A stretch of 54,257 nt of DNA from NCBI RefSeq assembly GCF_009690905.1, contig NZ_VOSW01000063.1, positions 1-54,257 on the forward strand, read 5' to 3'. Source of the stretch: Paraburkholderia madseniana (lineage in GTDB: Bacteria; Pseudomonadota; Gammaproteobacteria; Burkholderiales; Burkholderiaceae). Positions 1 through 8,735 of the stretch are shown here, piece after piece; positions within the stretch are counted from its first letter, which is position 1; each line of letters begins with the position of its first letter. The notes under the pieces are model-generated. The model was not told the origin of the DNA and did not search any database. It saw nothing but the letters and a program-made list of their open reading frames with translations. Position numbers and translations under genes: made by a program.

Positions 1-215
1 GGTGTAACGGCTTTTACGAACCGCATTTGCATAACGGGCGTCGCGGGTGCTGGCGTAGGCGTCGGCACCCGCATCGACATCACGGCCGCTACTAGCGCGC
101 CTTCGATCGCAAGTGCAGCGACGATCGCGATCGACATTGCGTTGCGGGCTCGTGGCCGTGACGTCTCGGTCGGCCACAGCGCGCCACGGGGTTTTCCGGG
201 GATACTCATGTTCAT
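1..215 (-). CDS. tonB: TonB-like energy transducer, N-terminal part (cut by window edge)
   Basis: The minus-strand reading frame opens with ATG at 215 and runs off the start of the window, leaving about 71 codons. It shows a basic N-terminus, one hydrophobic segment (roughly residues 30-50, including AIVAALAIEGALVAAVM) and the beginning of a proline-rich stretch (VPTPTPAPATP). That is the classical TonB layout of a cytoplasmic-membrane anchor followed by a Pro-rich periplasmic spacer. It lies directly after exbD in transcription order (gap 18 bp), with a CCGGAG-type ribosome site upstream, and closes the exbB-exbD-tonB order. A second ATG at 209 is possible. The C-terminal domain that contacts the receptor is outside the window, so the call rests on the N-terminal form and the context. 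Confidence 0.7.
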   Translation of the reverse strand, partial: MNMSIPGKPRGALWPTETSRPRARNAMSIAIVAALAIEGALVAAVMSMRVPTPTPAPATPVMQMRFVKAVT

Positions 216-233
216 TCTGATTGACTCCGGAGG

Positions 234-644
234 CTAGTCCACATCGGTCGCGAGCGCGACTGAACTGATCCCCGCAGAGCGCACCAGATCCATGGTTTTG
301 ATGATCGTTTCATATTCGACCCCCTTGTCCCCTGCGATCGTGACATTGACCTGCTTCGTGGCCTCCATGTCCTTGAGGCGTGCTGTCAGTTGCGGCGCAG
401 AGATGTCATTACGGTCGAGGTGCAATTCTCCGTCCTTTTCCACGCCCACGGTCACGGCGACCGTGTCGAGCCGCGCAGCCGTGGACGATTGCGGCAATTC
501 CAGTTTGAGGCCAGTGCCCTGGATCATCTTGAGCATGACCAGCATGAAGAAGACCAGCAGGAACATCATGATGTCGATCATCGGAATGATCTCGATCCGC
601 GGTTTTTCGTCATTGCCAAAGTAGTGAGCCCGATGGTTTCTCAC
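234..644 (-). CDS. exbD: ExbD/TolR-family biopolymer transport protein
   Basis: This 136-residue protein has the ExbD plan. A short cytoplasmic N-terminus is followed by one membrane helix (about residues 20-42) carrying the conserved aspartate of the proton path in IPMIDIMMFLLVFF, then a periplasmic domain. With ExbB it forms the motor that energises TonB. Length is normal for the family. It lies 31 bp after exbB and just before a tonB-like gene, in the same operon direction as the TonB-dependent receptor, which suggests a motor dedicated to that receptor. TolR is the main alternative; the neighbouring receptor and absence of tolAB/pal favour ExbD. Confidence 0.9.
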   Translation of the reverse strand: MRNHRAHYFGNDEKPRIEIIPMIDIMMFLLVFFMLVMLKMIQGTGLKLELPQSSTAARLDTVAVTVGVEKDGELHLDRNDISAPQLTARLKDMEATKQVNVTIAGDKGVEYETIIKTMDLVRSAGISSVALATDVD

Positions 645-675
645 GGTGTTCTCCGGTATGTGGGGTGGTCGCGGT

Positions 676-1287
676 TCACGCGGCGAGCCGCGAGACGAGC
701 ATGGACTTGATGAGATCCATTTGCAGAAGAACCATCCGTACCCGCTTGTTCAGGTAGTTCAGCGCCACGACGCCCACGAGAGCAATCGTCAGGCCGCAGG
801 CAGTGGCGATCAGTGCGTGGGCAATGCCGCCGGACACAGCCATCGGGTCGCTGGTTCCCGACGCGCCCAGAATGTTGAACGAACCGATCATGCCGATGAT
901 GGTGCCCAGCAGGCCCAGCAACGGCCCAAGCGTCACAGCGGTATCCAGCACCCACAGATTGCGGTCGAGCTTTCTCATCTGGAACATGATGCTTTCTTCG
1001 ACTTCGCGCTCGAAGTGTTCGGCCGGTTGGCCCTGCAATTCGATTGCGGACTTCATCAGTTCGCTTTGTACCGATCCCTGGTAATGGTGAATCAGTTTCT
1101 GGACGTCGTCGGCCCTTGCCCGGCCGACCTGCTTGAGGTCGTATTCCAGGCTGCTGCCTTTGCGCACAGAGGTGCTAAAGAAGATAAGCCGTTCGATGAT
1201 GATGGCGAGCGCGGCCAGAAAGATCAGTGCCATCAAAGGCAACAAGCCGAATGACTGAGCCGATGAATCGATAATGCTGCGAAGCAT
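676..1287 (-). CDS. exbB: ExbB/TolQ/MotA-family proton channel protein
   Basis: The protein is 203 residues if started at the ATG at 1287 (MLRSIIDSSAQ), which follows an AGAGGG ribosome site; an upstream in-frame ATG at 1323 has no such support. Three hydrophobic segments are visible: near the N-terminus (FGLLPLMALIFLAALAIIIERLIFF) and a C-terminal pair around TVTLGPLLGLLGTIIGMIGSF and ALIATACGLTIALVGVVAL. The segment TLGPLLGLLGTIIGMI is the ExbB/TolQ signature. It would form the pentameric channel around ExbD in the inner membrane. It follows the beta-propeller gene in the same direction after a 105-bp gap that contains a GC-rich hairpin (1335-1366). Confidence 0.9.
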   Translation of the reverse strand: MLRSIIDSSAQSFGLLPLMALIFLAALAIIIERLIFFSTSVRKGSSLEYDLKQVGRARADDVQKLIHHYQGSVQSELMKSAIELQGQPAEHFEREVEESIMFQMRKLDRNLWVLDTAVTLGPLLGLLGTIIGMIGSFNILGASGTSDPMAVSGGIAHALIATACGLTIALVGVVALNYLNKRVRMVLLQMDLIKSMLVSRLAA

Positions 1288-1334
1288 GGTGCTACCCTCT
1301 ACGTTGTGTCTTGAATGTGTCACCTTCCGACGTT

Positions 1335-1366
1335 ACCGGCGGTATCGCCGTTGCGATGCCGCCGGT
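1335..1366. other. GC-rich hairpin between the beta-propeller gene and exbB
   Basis: ACCGGCGGTA (1335-1344) pairs with TGCCGCCGGT (1357-1366) across a 12-base loop, with one G-T position. It sits in the gap between two genes read on the minus strand. There is no T-run after it, so it is more likely an RNA-processing or attenuating hairpin than a strong terminator. Confidence 0.4.
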
Positions 1367-1392
1367 GGCGCGGTTGAGGCAGTGGCTATACG

Positions 1393-2469
1393 TTAGTTGC
1401 CGACGCTCTGCGGCTTGCGTTGTGCGACCAGTACGTTGAACGTGTCGGGTACGACGCTCGCATGCGGATGCGGATTGTCGGCCGTCACAGCGGGGGCCGA
1501 ACCGAATTTCGAAGACACCAGGAATACGCGGTGAGTGTCGTTGTCGAGCGCCATCGACTTCGCGCCCACTTGTGTCGGCACGTTCTGCAGCACGGTGTAG
1601 TGATCCGCGTCGTCTTCATGCACCACGGTCAGCGTTCCATCCGCGCCGTTCGAACTGAACGCGGTTTTGAGCACCGGGTCGAAGGCGGCGGCATCTGGAT
1701 GGCCGCCGATCGGCAACTGGGCCACCTGATGCCCCGAGCGAGCGTCGATCACCATCATCCGGTTGTTGGCGCAGACGGTGAATAGCCGTTCGGCCTTCGT
1801 ATCGATTGCGAGTCCGGACGGCCCTTCGCAAGGCGCGATCGACCAATGAGCGAGCACCTTGTTCGCTTTGCCGTCCATTGCCACGATCTCGCCCTTATCT
1901 TCGACGTTGACGAAGATTCGACCGTCGTTGTCGGCCGCGAGCGATTCAGGCTTACCGCCGACAGGCATCGTCGCGACGACCTTGCGAGTGGCGGGGTCGA
2001 TGGCGCTGACACTGTTGTCATGGCCATTGCTGACATAGAGGCGCTTCAGGTTGAGCGCATACATGATGCCGTCAGGGTCAGGGCCACCCGCTTTGATCGT
2101 GTCGACGGTTCGCAACGTGTCGAGATCGACCACCGTAATGGTGTCGGCACGGCCGTTGGTGATGAAGCCGAGCTTCTGGTTCTGGACAAACGCGAAGCCA
2201 TGCACGCCATCGGTGTTTTCGATCTCGCCGACCAGCCTGCCCGTATCGGTATCAACGACCTGGACATGGCTGGCGCGGCTGATAAACAGGTGATGGCGAA
2301 CCGGGTCATACCCAACGTAGTCCCAGCCGTCTGTGCCACCCAGCGTATAGTGCTTCGCGACTTCGAACTGCGCGTGCTCGGCGACCGGTGCAGCCTGCAG
2401 CGCGCCGCACAACAACGTCGACGAAAGACCGACTGCCATTGCAGATTGCACAAATGTTTTGAGTTTCAT
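1393..2469 (-). CDS. Secreted YVTN/YncE-type beta-propeller protein
   Basis: The start chosen is the ATG at 2469, giving 358 residues with a clear signal peptide (MKLKTFVQSAMAVGLSSTLL... cleaved near LQAAPV). An upstream extension is possible but would read through the end of the receptor gene. The mature part is a series of about 40-residue repeats with motifs such as VVDTDTGRLV, VVDLDTLRTV, SAIDPATRKVV and VIDARSGHQV, typical of YncE/YVTN seven-bladed propellers. Such proteins are periplasmic or extracellular binding scaffolds, and some related propellers are phytases or lactonases; no catalytic motif is evident here. The gene starts 24 bp after the TonB-dependent receptor, so the two are probably co-transcribed and functionally linked. 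Confidence 0.85.
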   Translation of the reverse strand: MKLKTFVQSAMAVGLSSTLLCGALQAAPVAEHAQFEVAKHYTLGGTDGWDYVGYDPVRHHLFISRASHVQVVDTDTGRLVGEIENTDGVHGFAFVQNQKLGFITNGRADTITVVDLDTLRTVDTIKAGGPDPDGIMYALNLKRLYVSNGHDNSVSAIDPATRKVVATMPVGGKPESLAADNDGRIFVNVEDKGEIVAMDGKANKVLAHWSIAPCEGPSGLAIDTKAERLFTVCANNRMMVIDARSGHQVAQLPIGGHPDAAAFDPVLKTAFSSNGADGTLTVVHEDDADHYTVLQNVPTQVGAKSMALDNDTHRVFLVSSKFGSAPAVTADNPHPHASVVPDTFNVLVAQRKPQSVGN

Positions 2470-2492
2470 TATTTTCAACCGTGTTAAGAAAG

Positions 2493-5297
2493 TTATTCGT
2501 TGATCGTCACGCCGACCATCACGGTCGGGCCGTAGAACTCGCGCTGGATTGGACGGTCCGGCGACCCCTCGTAGAACTTCAACGGCGTGTTCAGGATGTT
2601 GCGCACGTCGAGATAGATGCCCACATCCTTTCTGATCTGGTAGCTGCCGCCGAAGTCGAGCGAGAAGCGCGATGCGGTGTAGACGTCGGTTGCAGCAGAA
2701 CTGCCCACTGCCCACAGGCTCTTGCCCACATAGGAGGCCGACAGGCGCATGTCCAACGGACCACGCTCGTAGAACACGCTGGCGTTATACGAATTGCGCG
2801 GACCAGATGGCAGCGTGTGGTCTTCACCCGGGCGAATGTCCAGGTGTGAATTGGTCCATGTCCAGTTCGCGTCCGCGCCCAGGCCGCTCAGGAATCCCGG
2901 CAACTGCGTGAAGTGCTGCTCATAGTTGGCGGTGATACCTCGTACACGTGCCGACGAGACATTGGCAAAGCTTACGAGCTTGATGGGGCCCGAATACCCC
3001 TGGAGATAAGGCGAGCTGAAGACGGTGGATGTCTCGCCCACGACGTAGTCGGACATTGACTTGTCGAACGCGCCCAGCGAAATGATTCCGCCATGCGGCA
3101 AATACTTCTCGAACTGAATATCGAAGTTCTGTGAAGTGGTCGGCTTCAGGTTCGGGTTGCCGGTGGTCACAGTTCCCGTCCCCGGATCGGCCATGACCGA
3201 CGCACTGCTCTGGGCAAAGCCCGGACGCGCGATCGTGCTCGAATAGATCGCGCGACCCACCAGCGTCGGCGTGAAATCGTAGCGCAACTGCAGGGACGGA
3301 AACAGGTTGAAGTAGTTGTTCGACGTCTGGTTTGGCGTGACGGAGCTGCCGTTGATCAGATTGCCGCTGAACGCATCCTGCGTCCATTCGCCGCGCAGAC
3401 CCGCCAGCACCCCCAGACGGCCCCAGCCGAACTGATACTGGCCATACATGCTATAGATGTTCTCGTTGATGGCCGAGAACGCGGCGGCGTCCTTCAACGG
3501 GTTACCCGTTACGTTGCCGTTGGCCGCAGCGGCGCCATAAATGCCGCTCATGACGCCATCGCTGATGGACGGCCCAATGTTGTACATGCCGTTGTAGAAA
3601 ACGTTCGGCGCGCCGAACACCGCCTGCGACAGCGGGATTCCCGCGGCCGGCGAGTACGTGTAGTTGCTCTGCGCGCTGGCGAAGGTCATTCGGCGCAGGC
3701 CAGCGCCGAACTTGAACTGTTCGTCATCGGCACTCGTGAAGTGAGTCGGCAGCGTGTAGTTGACGTTGGCCGACCACTCATTGGTCTTGACGTACTGCGA
3801 CGAGTTGACGATCTGGCCCAGCGTGTAGCCGGCGGGATTAGCCGGGTTCGGACTTGACACGATCGATTGCGTCGCGAAGTCAGAGCCGGGGTAATACGTC
3901 ACTGTGGCCGGGGCGCCGTTGTTGAACGTCGAATTCAGGTCGTACGGTTTGTCGTAGGTTCCACTGGTGAAGCCGGCGCGATAGTCGATCTTGCCGGGCC
4001 CGATCCTGTTTTCACCGCCCAGCGCAAAAAGTTGCGTTCGCAGCGTCTCCTTCTCGTCGCGCAATCCCTTCGCATAGGTCGCCGTATCCGTGAGCGTGCC
4101 GTCCGCATTCTGGACCGGATTGCCAGTGAAGTTGGTCTGGAGATCTTGCCGGTTCACGTTCTCCGTATAGCCGAAGTTGTAATAGCGGAAATACCACTTG
4201 TTGTCGGCGTTAGGCTGAAAGTCCAGTTCGCCGCCGTAGCCAAGGCGCTTGCGATGATAGTTGTAGTAACGCGGGTCGGTTTGCGCGTAGGCCTTGTTCG
4301 GTACGCCGGGCGCATCGACATAGGCGTTTTCTTCGTCGTCGACGCCGCGGTGGTCCTGGTTGTAGGCAAAGGTACCGATGAAGGTGAACGGCGCGTCGGA
4401 ATATGACGTGATGCCCGAGCCGAGACCGGCAATACCGTGCGCGCCGAAGCGCGCACCCGCTGTCATCTCGACATCCGAAACTGTGCTCCCGCGCAGCGTT
4501 TCGACACCTGAACCGAGCTTGGCATCCAGGAACGGCTTGCCCGAAGCGGGCAACGTGCGAGGCGAAATGTCGATCGTGCCGCCGAGCGCATCGGCATCCT
4601 GTTCGGGCTTGTTGGTGTTGGTCACGAGGATCTGCCCGATCATGCCGGCCGGAATCGTATCGAGCGCGACAGCACGCCCCCCGTTCTGGGCCGAAGCCGG
4701 GTTGGTCGGCGGCAGGTGGATGCCGCCGAACGTGGTGCTGTTCAGGTTGGTGTCGAGGCCGCGGATATTGACATAGCGGCCTTCTCCGGAGTCCGTCTCG
4801 AGCGACACGCCCGGAATGCGCGCAGCGGCTTCAGCGGCGCTCACGTCGGGGGCTTTGCGGATGTCGTCGGCGGTCCGGATGGTCACCATGTTCGGAGCGC
4901 TCTGCTGAGTCGCACGTGCGACGACGTTCGCGGTGCGCTGCGACGCGACGGTCACGTGGTCGAGCGAGGCAACCGGTGCGTCCACGATAACGTCGTCGTT
5001 TGTGGTGTTGTCCGCGCGCGCCACCACAGTCCGTTCGACCGCGGATGAGCGACTGGGCGTGACGACCAGTGTGTATCTGCCCACCGGAAGCCCGGTGAAA
5101 CGAAAGGCGCCGTCAGCCGAGGTGGTGGTACTTGTCCCCGTCTCGCGAATCTGAACTCGAGCGCCGGCAAGCGGACGCTTGTTCGCGCTTGTCAACACGT
5201 GACCCTGCAAAGTCGCCATGTCCGCTGCATGTGCGACGGTCATAATTGTGCTACTCATCAATCCGACCAACAACCCTGCCATATGCCTGTGCGGCAT
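2493..5297 (-). CDS. TonB-dependent receptor (Xanth-Caul type) with N-terminal CarboxypepD_reg domain
   Basis: This 934-residue outer-membrane receptor has a signal peptide (about 1-24, ending AHA), a carboxypeptidase-regulatory-like beta-sandwich (about 29-105, including SADGAFRFTGLPVGRYTL), a TonB-box-like LDHVTVASQ, a plug domain (about 130-250) and a 22-strand barrel to the end. The plug contains ARIPGVSLETDSGEGRYVNIRGL and NTNKPEQDADALGGTIDI, the signature of the family first noted in Xanthomonas and Caulobacter (TIGR01782-like), whose members often import carbohydrates or other large solutes rather than ferric siderophores. The C-terminus (VMVGVTINE) lacks the usual final phenylalanine. 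It heads a minus-strand operon with a propeller protein and TonB-ExbB-ExbD, divergent from a secreted phosphoesterase. Substrate is not determined; a phosphorylated compound is an inference from the neighbour. Confidence 0.92.
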   Translation of the reverse strand: MPHRHMAGLLVGLMSSTIMTVAHAADMATLQGHVLTSANKRPLAGARVQIRETGTSTTTSADGAFRFTGLPVGRYTLVVTPSRSSAVERTVVARADNTTNDDVIVDAPVASLDHVTVASQRTANVVARATQQSAPNMVTIRTADDIRKAPDVSAAEAAARIPGVSLETDSGEGRYVNIRGLDTNLNSTTFGGIHLPPTNPASAQNGGRAVALDTIPAGMIGQILVTNTNKPEQDADALGGTIDISPRTLPASGKPFLDAKLGSGVETLRGSTVSDVEMTAGARFGAHGIAGLGSGITSYSDAPFTFIGTFAYNQDHRGVDDEENAYVDAPGVPNKAYAQTDPRYYNYHRKRLGYGGELDFQPNADNKWYFRYYNFGYTENVNRQDLQTNFTGNPVQNADGTLTDTATYAKGLRDEKETLRTQLFALGGENRIGPGKIDYRAGFTSGTYDKPYDLNSTFNNGAPATVTYYPGSDFATQSIVSSPNPANPAGYTLGQIVNSSQYVKTNEWSANVNYTLPTHFTSADDEQFKFGAGLRRMTFASAQSNYTYSPAAGIPLSQAVFGAPNVFYNGMYNIGPSISDGVMSGIYGAAAANGNVTGNPLKDAAAFSAINENIYSMYGQYQFGWGRLGVLAGLRGEWTQDAFSGNLINGSSVTPNQTSNNYFNLFPSLQLRYDFTPTLVGRAIYSSTIARPGFAQSSASVMADPGTGTVTTGNPNLKPTTSQNFDIQFEKYLPHGGIISLGAFDKSMSDYVVGETSTVFSSPYLQGYSGPIKLVSFANVSSARVRGITANYEQHFTQLPGFLSGLGADANWTWTNSHLDIRPGEDHTLPSGPRNSYNASVFYERGPLDMRLSASYVGKSLWAVGSSAATDVYTASRFSLDFGGSYQIRKDVGIYLDVRNILNTPLKFYEGSPDRPIQREFYGPTVMVGVTINE

Positions 5298-6003
5298 GTT
5301 GATTCTCCATCAATCGTTGCAAACATCCCGACTGGTTGCCCACGTCTGTAGTGTCAGGACTGTGAAAAGTTCGGCACCTTCTCGAAAATTGCGCCGTGTA
5401 AACAGCTAAATAGGATGACTAAAATGATTCAAGCCGCCTAACTAGCGCAGGTATTCATCGACGTTGATCGGATCGACATCATGAATCGCATGTCCGACGC
5501 GCTCACCTTCGCCGAGGGAGACGTTTTACGGAACTACTGTGACGCTAGCGTGTCATCGTTGGTAATGAATGCGGAAGTGTAGTCGTCATGTGACGACATT
5601 GTTTTTAGTCGGTGTACGCTCTGTTTTTGAGCGTGACAGACCTATAAAATGGTGGGTAGATGTTGTGTCGATGTTGCTTCAACATGATATGAGTGGAATG
5701 ATGTACGATAAATATCTTCACTTGACGATCATTGATTGAGCCGGCGGATGGTGGCCGGGGAGGCGGCAAAAGCTTAGACACCACCGTGTTCTCATCGCGC
5801 ATATGCTTGCGAGAGGAGGGTGCGGATATGCATTTGTAGTGTGGGTCACATGTCATCTCAGTCACGCGGAGATGACGGCTCCGATGGAAGATGACGAACT
5901 CGTAATCGTCGCTTAACAGTTACGACACCGGCGCAGGCGAGAATGGGCGTGTTCCGTTCGCAAAGCGATGCATTGGGAAACACTTCAATAGGTAGACATA
6001 GAC
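5298..6003. promoter_or_regulatory. Divergent intergenic region between receptor operon and phosphoesterase
   Basis: These 706 bp hold no convincing gene; the 86-codon minus ORF at 5605-5865 looks random in composition. The region must carry the promoters of both flanking units. It contains the perfect palindrome at 5582-5597 (listed separately) and a weak, one-sided Pho-box-like match on the minus strand at 5633-5650 (one CTGTCAC half intact, the other half poor). No Fur box was seen. Confidence 0.55.
5582..5597. promoter_or_regulatory. Perfect 16-bp palindrome GTCGTCA-TG-TGACGAC, putative operator
   Basis: Two 7-bp arms, GTCGTCA and TGACGAC, are exact reverse complements around a TG centre. 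The form, a short palindrome with a 2-bp centre, is typical of dimeric regulators such as GntR/FadR-type proteins. Near-identical sites occur at 14228-14243 and 14391-14406 in front of the ABC transporter/molybdenum hydroxylase operon, which argues against chance. No GntR-type gene is encoded in the window. Confidence 0.5.
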
Positions 6004-7647
6004 ATGATGTTGGTTCGTCGGCAATTTCCCTTGGCAACTGCACTAGCGCTTTGCCTGTCTGTCTCACTCGGAGCGTATGGTGATGAAGCCGACGTCACGT
6101 CGAGCGTCGCAACTGCCTCGGTACCACGGCCCCAGGATGGAGTGCAGACGGCTACCCCGATCAAACATCTTGTCGTGATATTTGGCGAGAACGTTTCGTT
6201 CGATCACTACTTTGGAACATACCCGAATGCGCTGAACCCGGCAGGTGAGCCGACCTTCAGCACATTGCCCAATACGCGACGGATCAACGGGCTACTGGAC
6301 GGGCTACTCAGGTCCAATCCGAATTCGACGAACGCCGCCAACGGCTCCGGCGCTGCAGATCCATTCCGTCTCGATCGCTCGCAGGCGCTTACGGCGTCAC
6401 AAGATCACGCCTACAAGCCGGAGCAATTGGCATTCGATAGTGGCGCGATGGACCTGTTTCCGAAATACACCGGCCGCACCTCGGCAACAGGCGGCTCGAG
6501 TGCCTTGTACACAAAGGGGCTCGTGATGGGGTATTACGACGGCAACACCGTTACCGCGCTGTGGAACTATGCGCAACACTTCGCGCTAAACGACAACTCG
6601 TTCGACACGACGTTTGGCCCATCCACGCCTGGTGCGCTGAACCTGATCTCCGGGCAGACGAATGGGGCGACGGTGGCACCCGCGAATACGAACAATCGGA
6701 ACATCGTTAGCGACGGCGCCGACGGCCTGACAGTCGTCGGTGACCTCGATCCGACGGGCGACGTCTGTTCCAAGGGCACGACAATCAGTATGCAGGGGAA
6801 GAATGTCGGCGACCTGCTGAACGCGAAGAATATCTCGTGGGGCTGGTTTGAAGGTGGCTTCGACCTCGGCGCGAGGAATGCGAACGGAACGACCGGCTGC
6901 GCGCGCAGCTCATATTCGCCGGTGGTGCAGGGCTATAAGGTCGACTACGTGTCGCATCATCAACCGTTCCAGTATTACGCGTCCACCGCTAATCCGAAGC
7001 ACGAGCGTCCCGCGTCTGTTGCGGCAATCGGCACCAGCAGTGACGGTGGCGCAAACCATCAATATGACATCGACGACTTCTACGCGGCGGTGAGCGCGGG
7101 GAATTTCCCTGCCGTCAATTTTCTTAAGGCGCCGGCGTACCAGGATGCGCACGCGGGCAATTCGGACCCCCTCGATGAGCAGGCGTTCGTGACGAAGGTA
7201 ATCAACTTTCTCCAGCAACAGGACGACTGGAAGAGCACGGCGGTCGTGCTCGCCTACGACGATTCGGACGGCTGGTATGACCACGTATCTCACGTCGTCA
7301 ACGGATCGACAAGCACGCAGGATGCGCTCAACGGTCCGAATACTTGCGGCCGAGGCACACCGCTCGATGGGCTAACAGGTGTACCGGTGCAGGGCCGCTG
7401 CGGGTATGGTCCGCGTCTCCCGCTGCTTGTGGTCTCGCCGTACGCGAAGGCAAACTACGTCGATCATACGCTGACCGACCAAACTTCTGTTCTTCGCTTC
7501 ATCGAAGACAACTGGCTGAGCGGGGTGCGCGTTGGGCAAGGTTCATTCGATGTCATGGCCGGCACAATCAATAACATGTTCGACTTCGGCTCGGCTGAGA
7601 ACTCCAAGTTGTTTCTTGATGCAGTGACCGGCCAGCCACTGCGCTAG
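6004..7647 (+). CDS. Secreted phosphoesterase (acid phosphatase/phospholipase C superfamily)
   Basis: The 547-residue protein begins with a signal peptide (MMLVRRQFPLATALALCLSVSLGAYG). The mature start HLVVIFGENVSFDHYFGTYP is the family hallmark: the Glu-Asn and nearby residues bind metal and the nucleophile region in PF04185 enzymes (AcpA, PlcC/PlcN). The C-terminal AYDDSDGWYDHVSHV segment is the second conserved metal-binding block, followed by GYGPRLPLLVVSPYAK. Length is closer to AcpA-like acid phosphatases than to the ~700-residue haemolytic phospholipases C. It is exported and would release phosphate or an alcohol from phosphate esters. It is divergent from the TonB receptor operon. Start could be ATG 6004 or 6007. 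Exact substrate unknown. Confidence 0.88.
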   Translation: MMLVRRQFPLATALALCLSVSLGAYGDEADVTSSVATASVPRPQDGVQTATPIKHLVVIFGENVSFDHYFGTYPNALNPAGEPTFSTLPNTRRINGLLDGLLRSNPNSTNAANGSGAADPFRLDRSQALTASQDHAYKPEQLAFDSGAMDLFPKYTGRTSATGGSSALYTKGLVMGYYDGNTVTALWNYAQHFALNDNSFDTTFGPSTPGALNLISGQTNGATVAPANTNNRNIVSDGADGLTVVGDLDPTGDVCSKGTTISMQGKNVGDLLNAKNISWGWFEGGFDLGARNANGTTGCARSSYSPVVQGYKVDYVSHHQPFQYYASTANPKHERPASVAAIGTSSDGGANHQYDIDDFYAAVSAGNFPAVNFLKAPAYQDAHAGNSDPLDEQAFVTKVINFLQQQDDWKSTAVVLAYDDSDGWYDHVSHVVNGSTSTQDALNGPNTCGRGTPLDGLTGVPVQGRCGYGPRLPLLVVSPYAKANYVDHTLTDQTSVLRFIEDNWLSGVRVGQGSFDVMAGTINNMFDFGSAENSKLFLDAVTGQPLR

Positions 7648-7678
7648 TCGACTGTGTGTGAAATTGAAAGAATCCCGG

Positions 7679-8680
7679 TTATCGGCCGGATTCGCGGACC
7701 GCTTCGTTCACCGGATTGCCGGAGCGAAAGCGCTGCCGGTATTCGACGGGACTGATCTGAAGCCGGCGGCTAAACGTGCGCCGAAGTGTATCCGCGCTCT
7801 CAAAACCGCAACGCTTCGCGATTTCGCCGATCGGGTGGCGGGTGCTTTCGAGGTAGCGGCGCGCGGCGTCGATGCGCGCGTCGTTCAGGAATGCGATGAG
7901 ACTGACGCCGCATTCCTTGGTGAAGATACGGGACAAATTGCGCGGACTCATTTTGAGCCGACGCGCAAGCGACGTGGTCGTATGATTCAGATGAAGATTG
8001 TCGAGCAGGTACTGCTGAATCGACTGGATCTGGGAATCGCTGGCGGCCTGGGTTTCCAGCAACGGGCTGAACTGCGACTGGCCGCCTGCGCGGCGCACGT
8101 ACACGATCAGATACTTCGCGACGTCGAGCGCCATTTTCCTGCCGAAGTCCTCTTCGATCATGACCAGCGCGAGATCGATGCCAGCGGTCACGCCTGCGGT
8201 CGTGTAGAGGCGGTCGTCTTTTACATAGATCTGGTCGGGTTCGATCTTCGCCTTCGGAAACATCGACGAAAGACGCGTGGCGTCCATCCAGTGTGTCGTG
8301 ACCGTCCGGTTATCGATCATGCCGGCGGCGCCGAAAGCAAAAACGCCGTTGCAGATAGCGGCGATCCGCCTGGTACTCTTGTGCTGCTTCGCGAGCCATT
8401 CGCTGAGCGTCGAGTCTTCGAGTACTTCGAATACGCCGAGGCCGCCGGGCACGATCACCGTGTCGAAATGCGGACACGGATCGAAGATGGTCCGGTCCGG
8501 CATGACCGTCAGCCCGCTGGAAGACAGCACGCTGCCTCGCGTCGTTCCGATCGTCAGCATTTCGTATTCGCACGCCCCCTGACTGAGGATGCGGACCTCC
8601 GCAAAGGCGTCTTTGGGGCCCGCGATATCGAGCAACTGGAATCCGGGGAACAGGACCATTCCGACGGTGATCTTGCGCAT
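7679..8680 (-). CDS. GlxA-like transcriptional regulator (DJ-1/PfpI domain plus AraC helix-turn-helix)
   Basis: This 333-residue protein combines an N-terminal DJ-1/PfpI class I glutamine-amidotransferase-like domain (about 1-190; AAICNGVFAFGAAGMIDNRTVTTHW carries the nucleophile-elbow cysteine) with a C-terminal AraC-type double helix-turn-helix (about 215-315; TTSLARRLKMSPRNLSRIF and IGEIAKRCGFESADTLRRTF). Members usually sense a small metabolite or amide/nitrogen status and activate nearby catabolic genes. It lies 55 bp downstream of the cobalt permease gene in the same direction and is probably the last gene of the nitrile hydratase operon and its regulator. Its end is only 31 bp from the convergent phosphoesterase gene. 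Confidence 0.88.
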   Translation of the reverse strand: MRKITVGMVLFPGFQLLDIAGPKDAFAEVRILSQGACEYEMLTIGTTRGSVLSSSGLTVMPDRTIFDPCPHFDTVIVPGGLGVFEVLEDSTLSEWLAKQHKSTRRIAAICNGVFAFGAAGMIDNRTVTTHWMDATRLSSMFPKAKIEPDQIYVKDDRLYTTAGVTAGIDLALVMIEEDFGRKMALDVAKYLIVYVRRAGGQSQFSPLLETQAASDSQIQSIQQYLLDNLHLNHTTTSLARRLKMSPRNLSRIFTKECGVSLIAFLNDARIDAARRYLESTRHPIGEIAKRCGFESADTLRRTFSRRLQISPVEYRQRFRSGNPVNEAVRESGR

Positions 8681-8735
8681 AGGTGTCAGTCAAAATGGAG
8701 CCGAGGCTGGCGCGACGCATGCCGCATGCGCTCGC

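Noticed and set aside
5633..5650. Possible Pho box on the minus strand
   Set aside because: One half (CTGTCAC) is good, but the other (ATTTTAT) matches the consensus at only 4 of 7 positions, and it is over 300 bp from either gene.
5605..5865. 86-codon minus ORF in the receptor-phosphoesterase intergenic region
   Set aside because: No family resemblance, no ribosome site, and irregular composition. It overlaps likely promoter elements.
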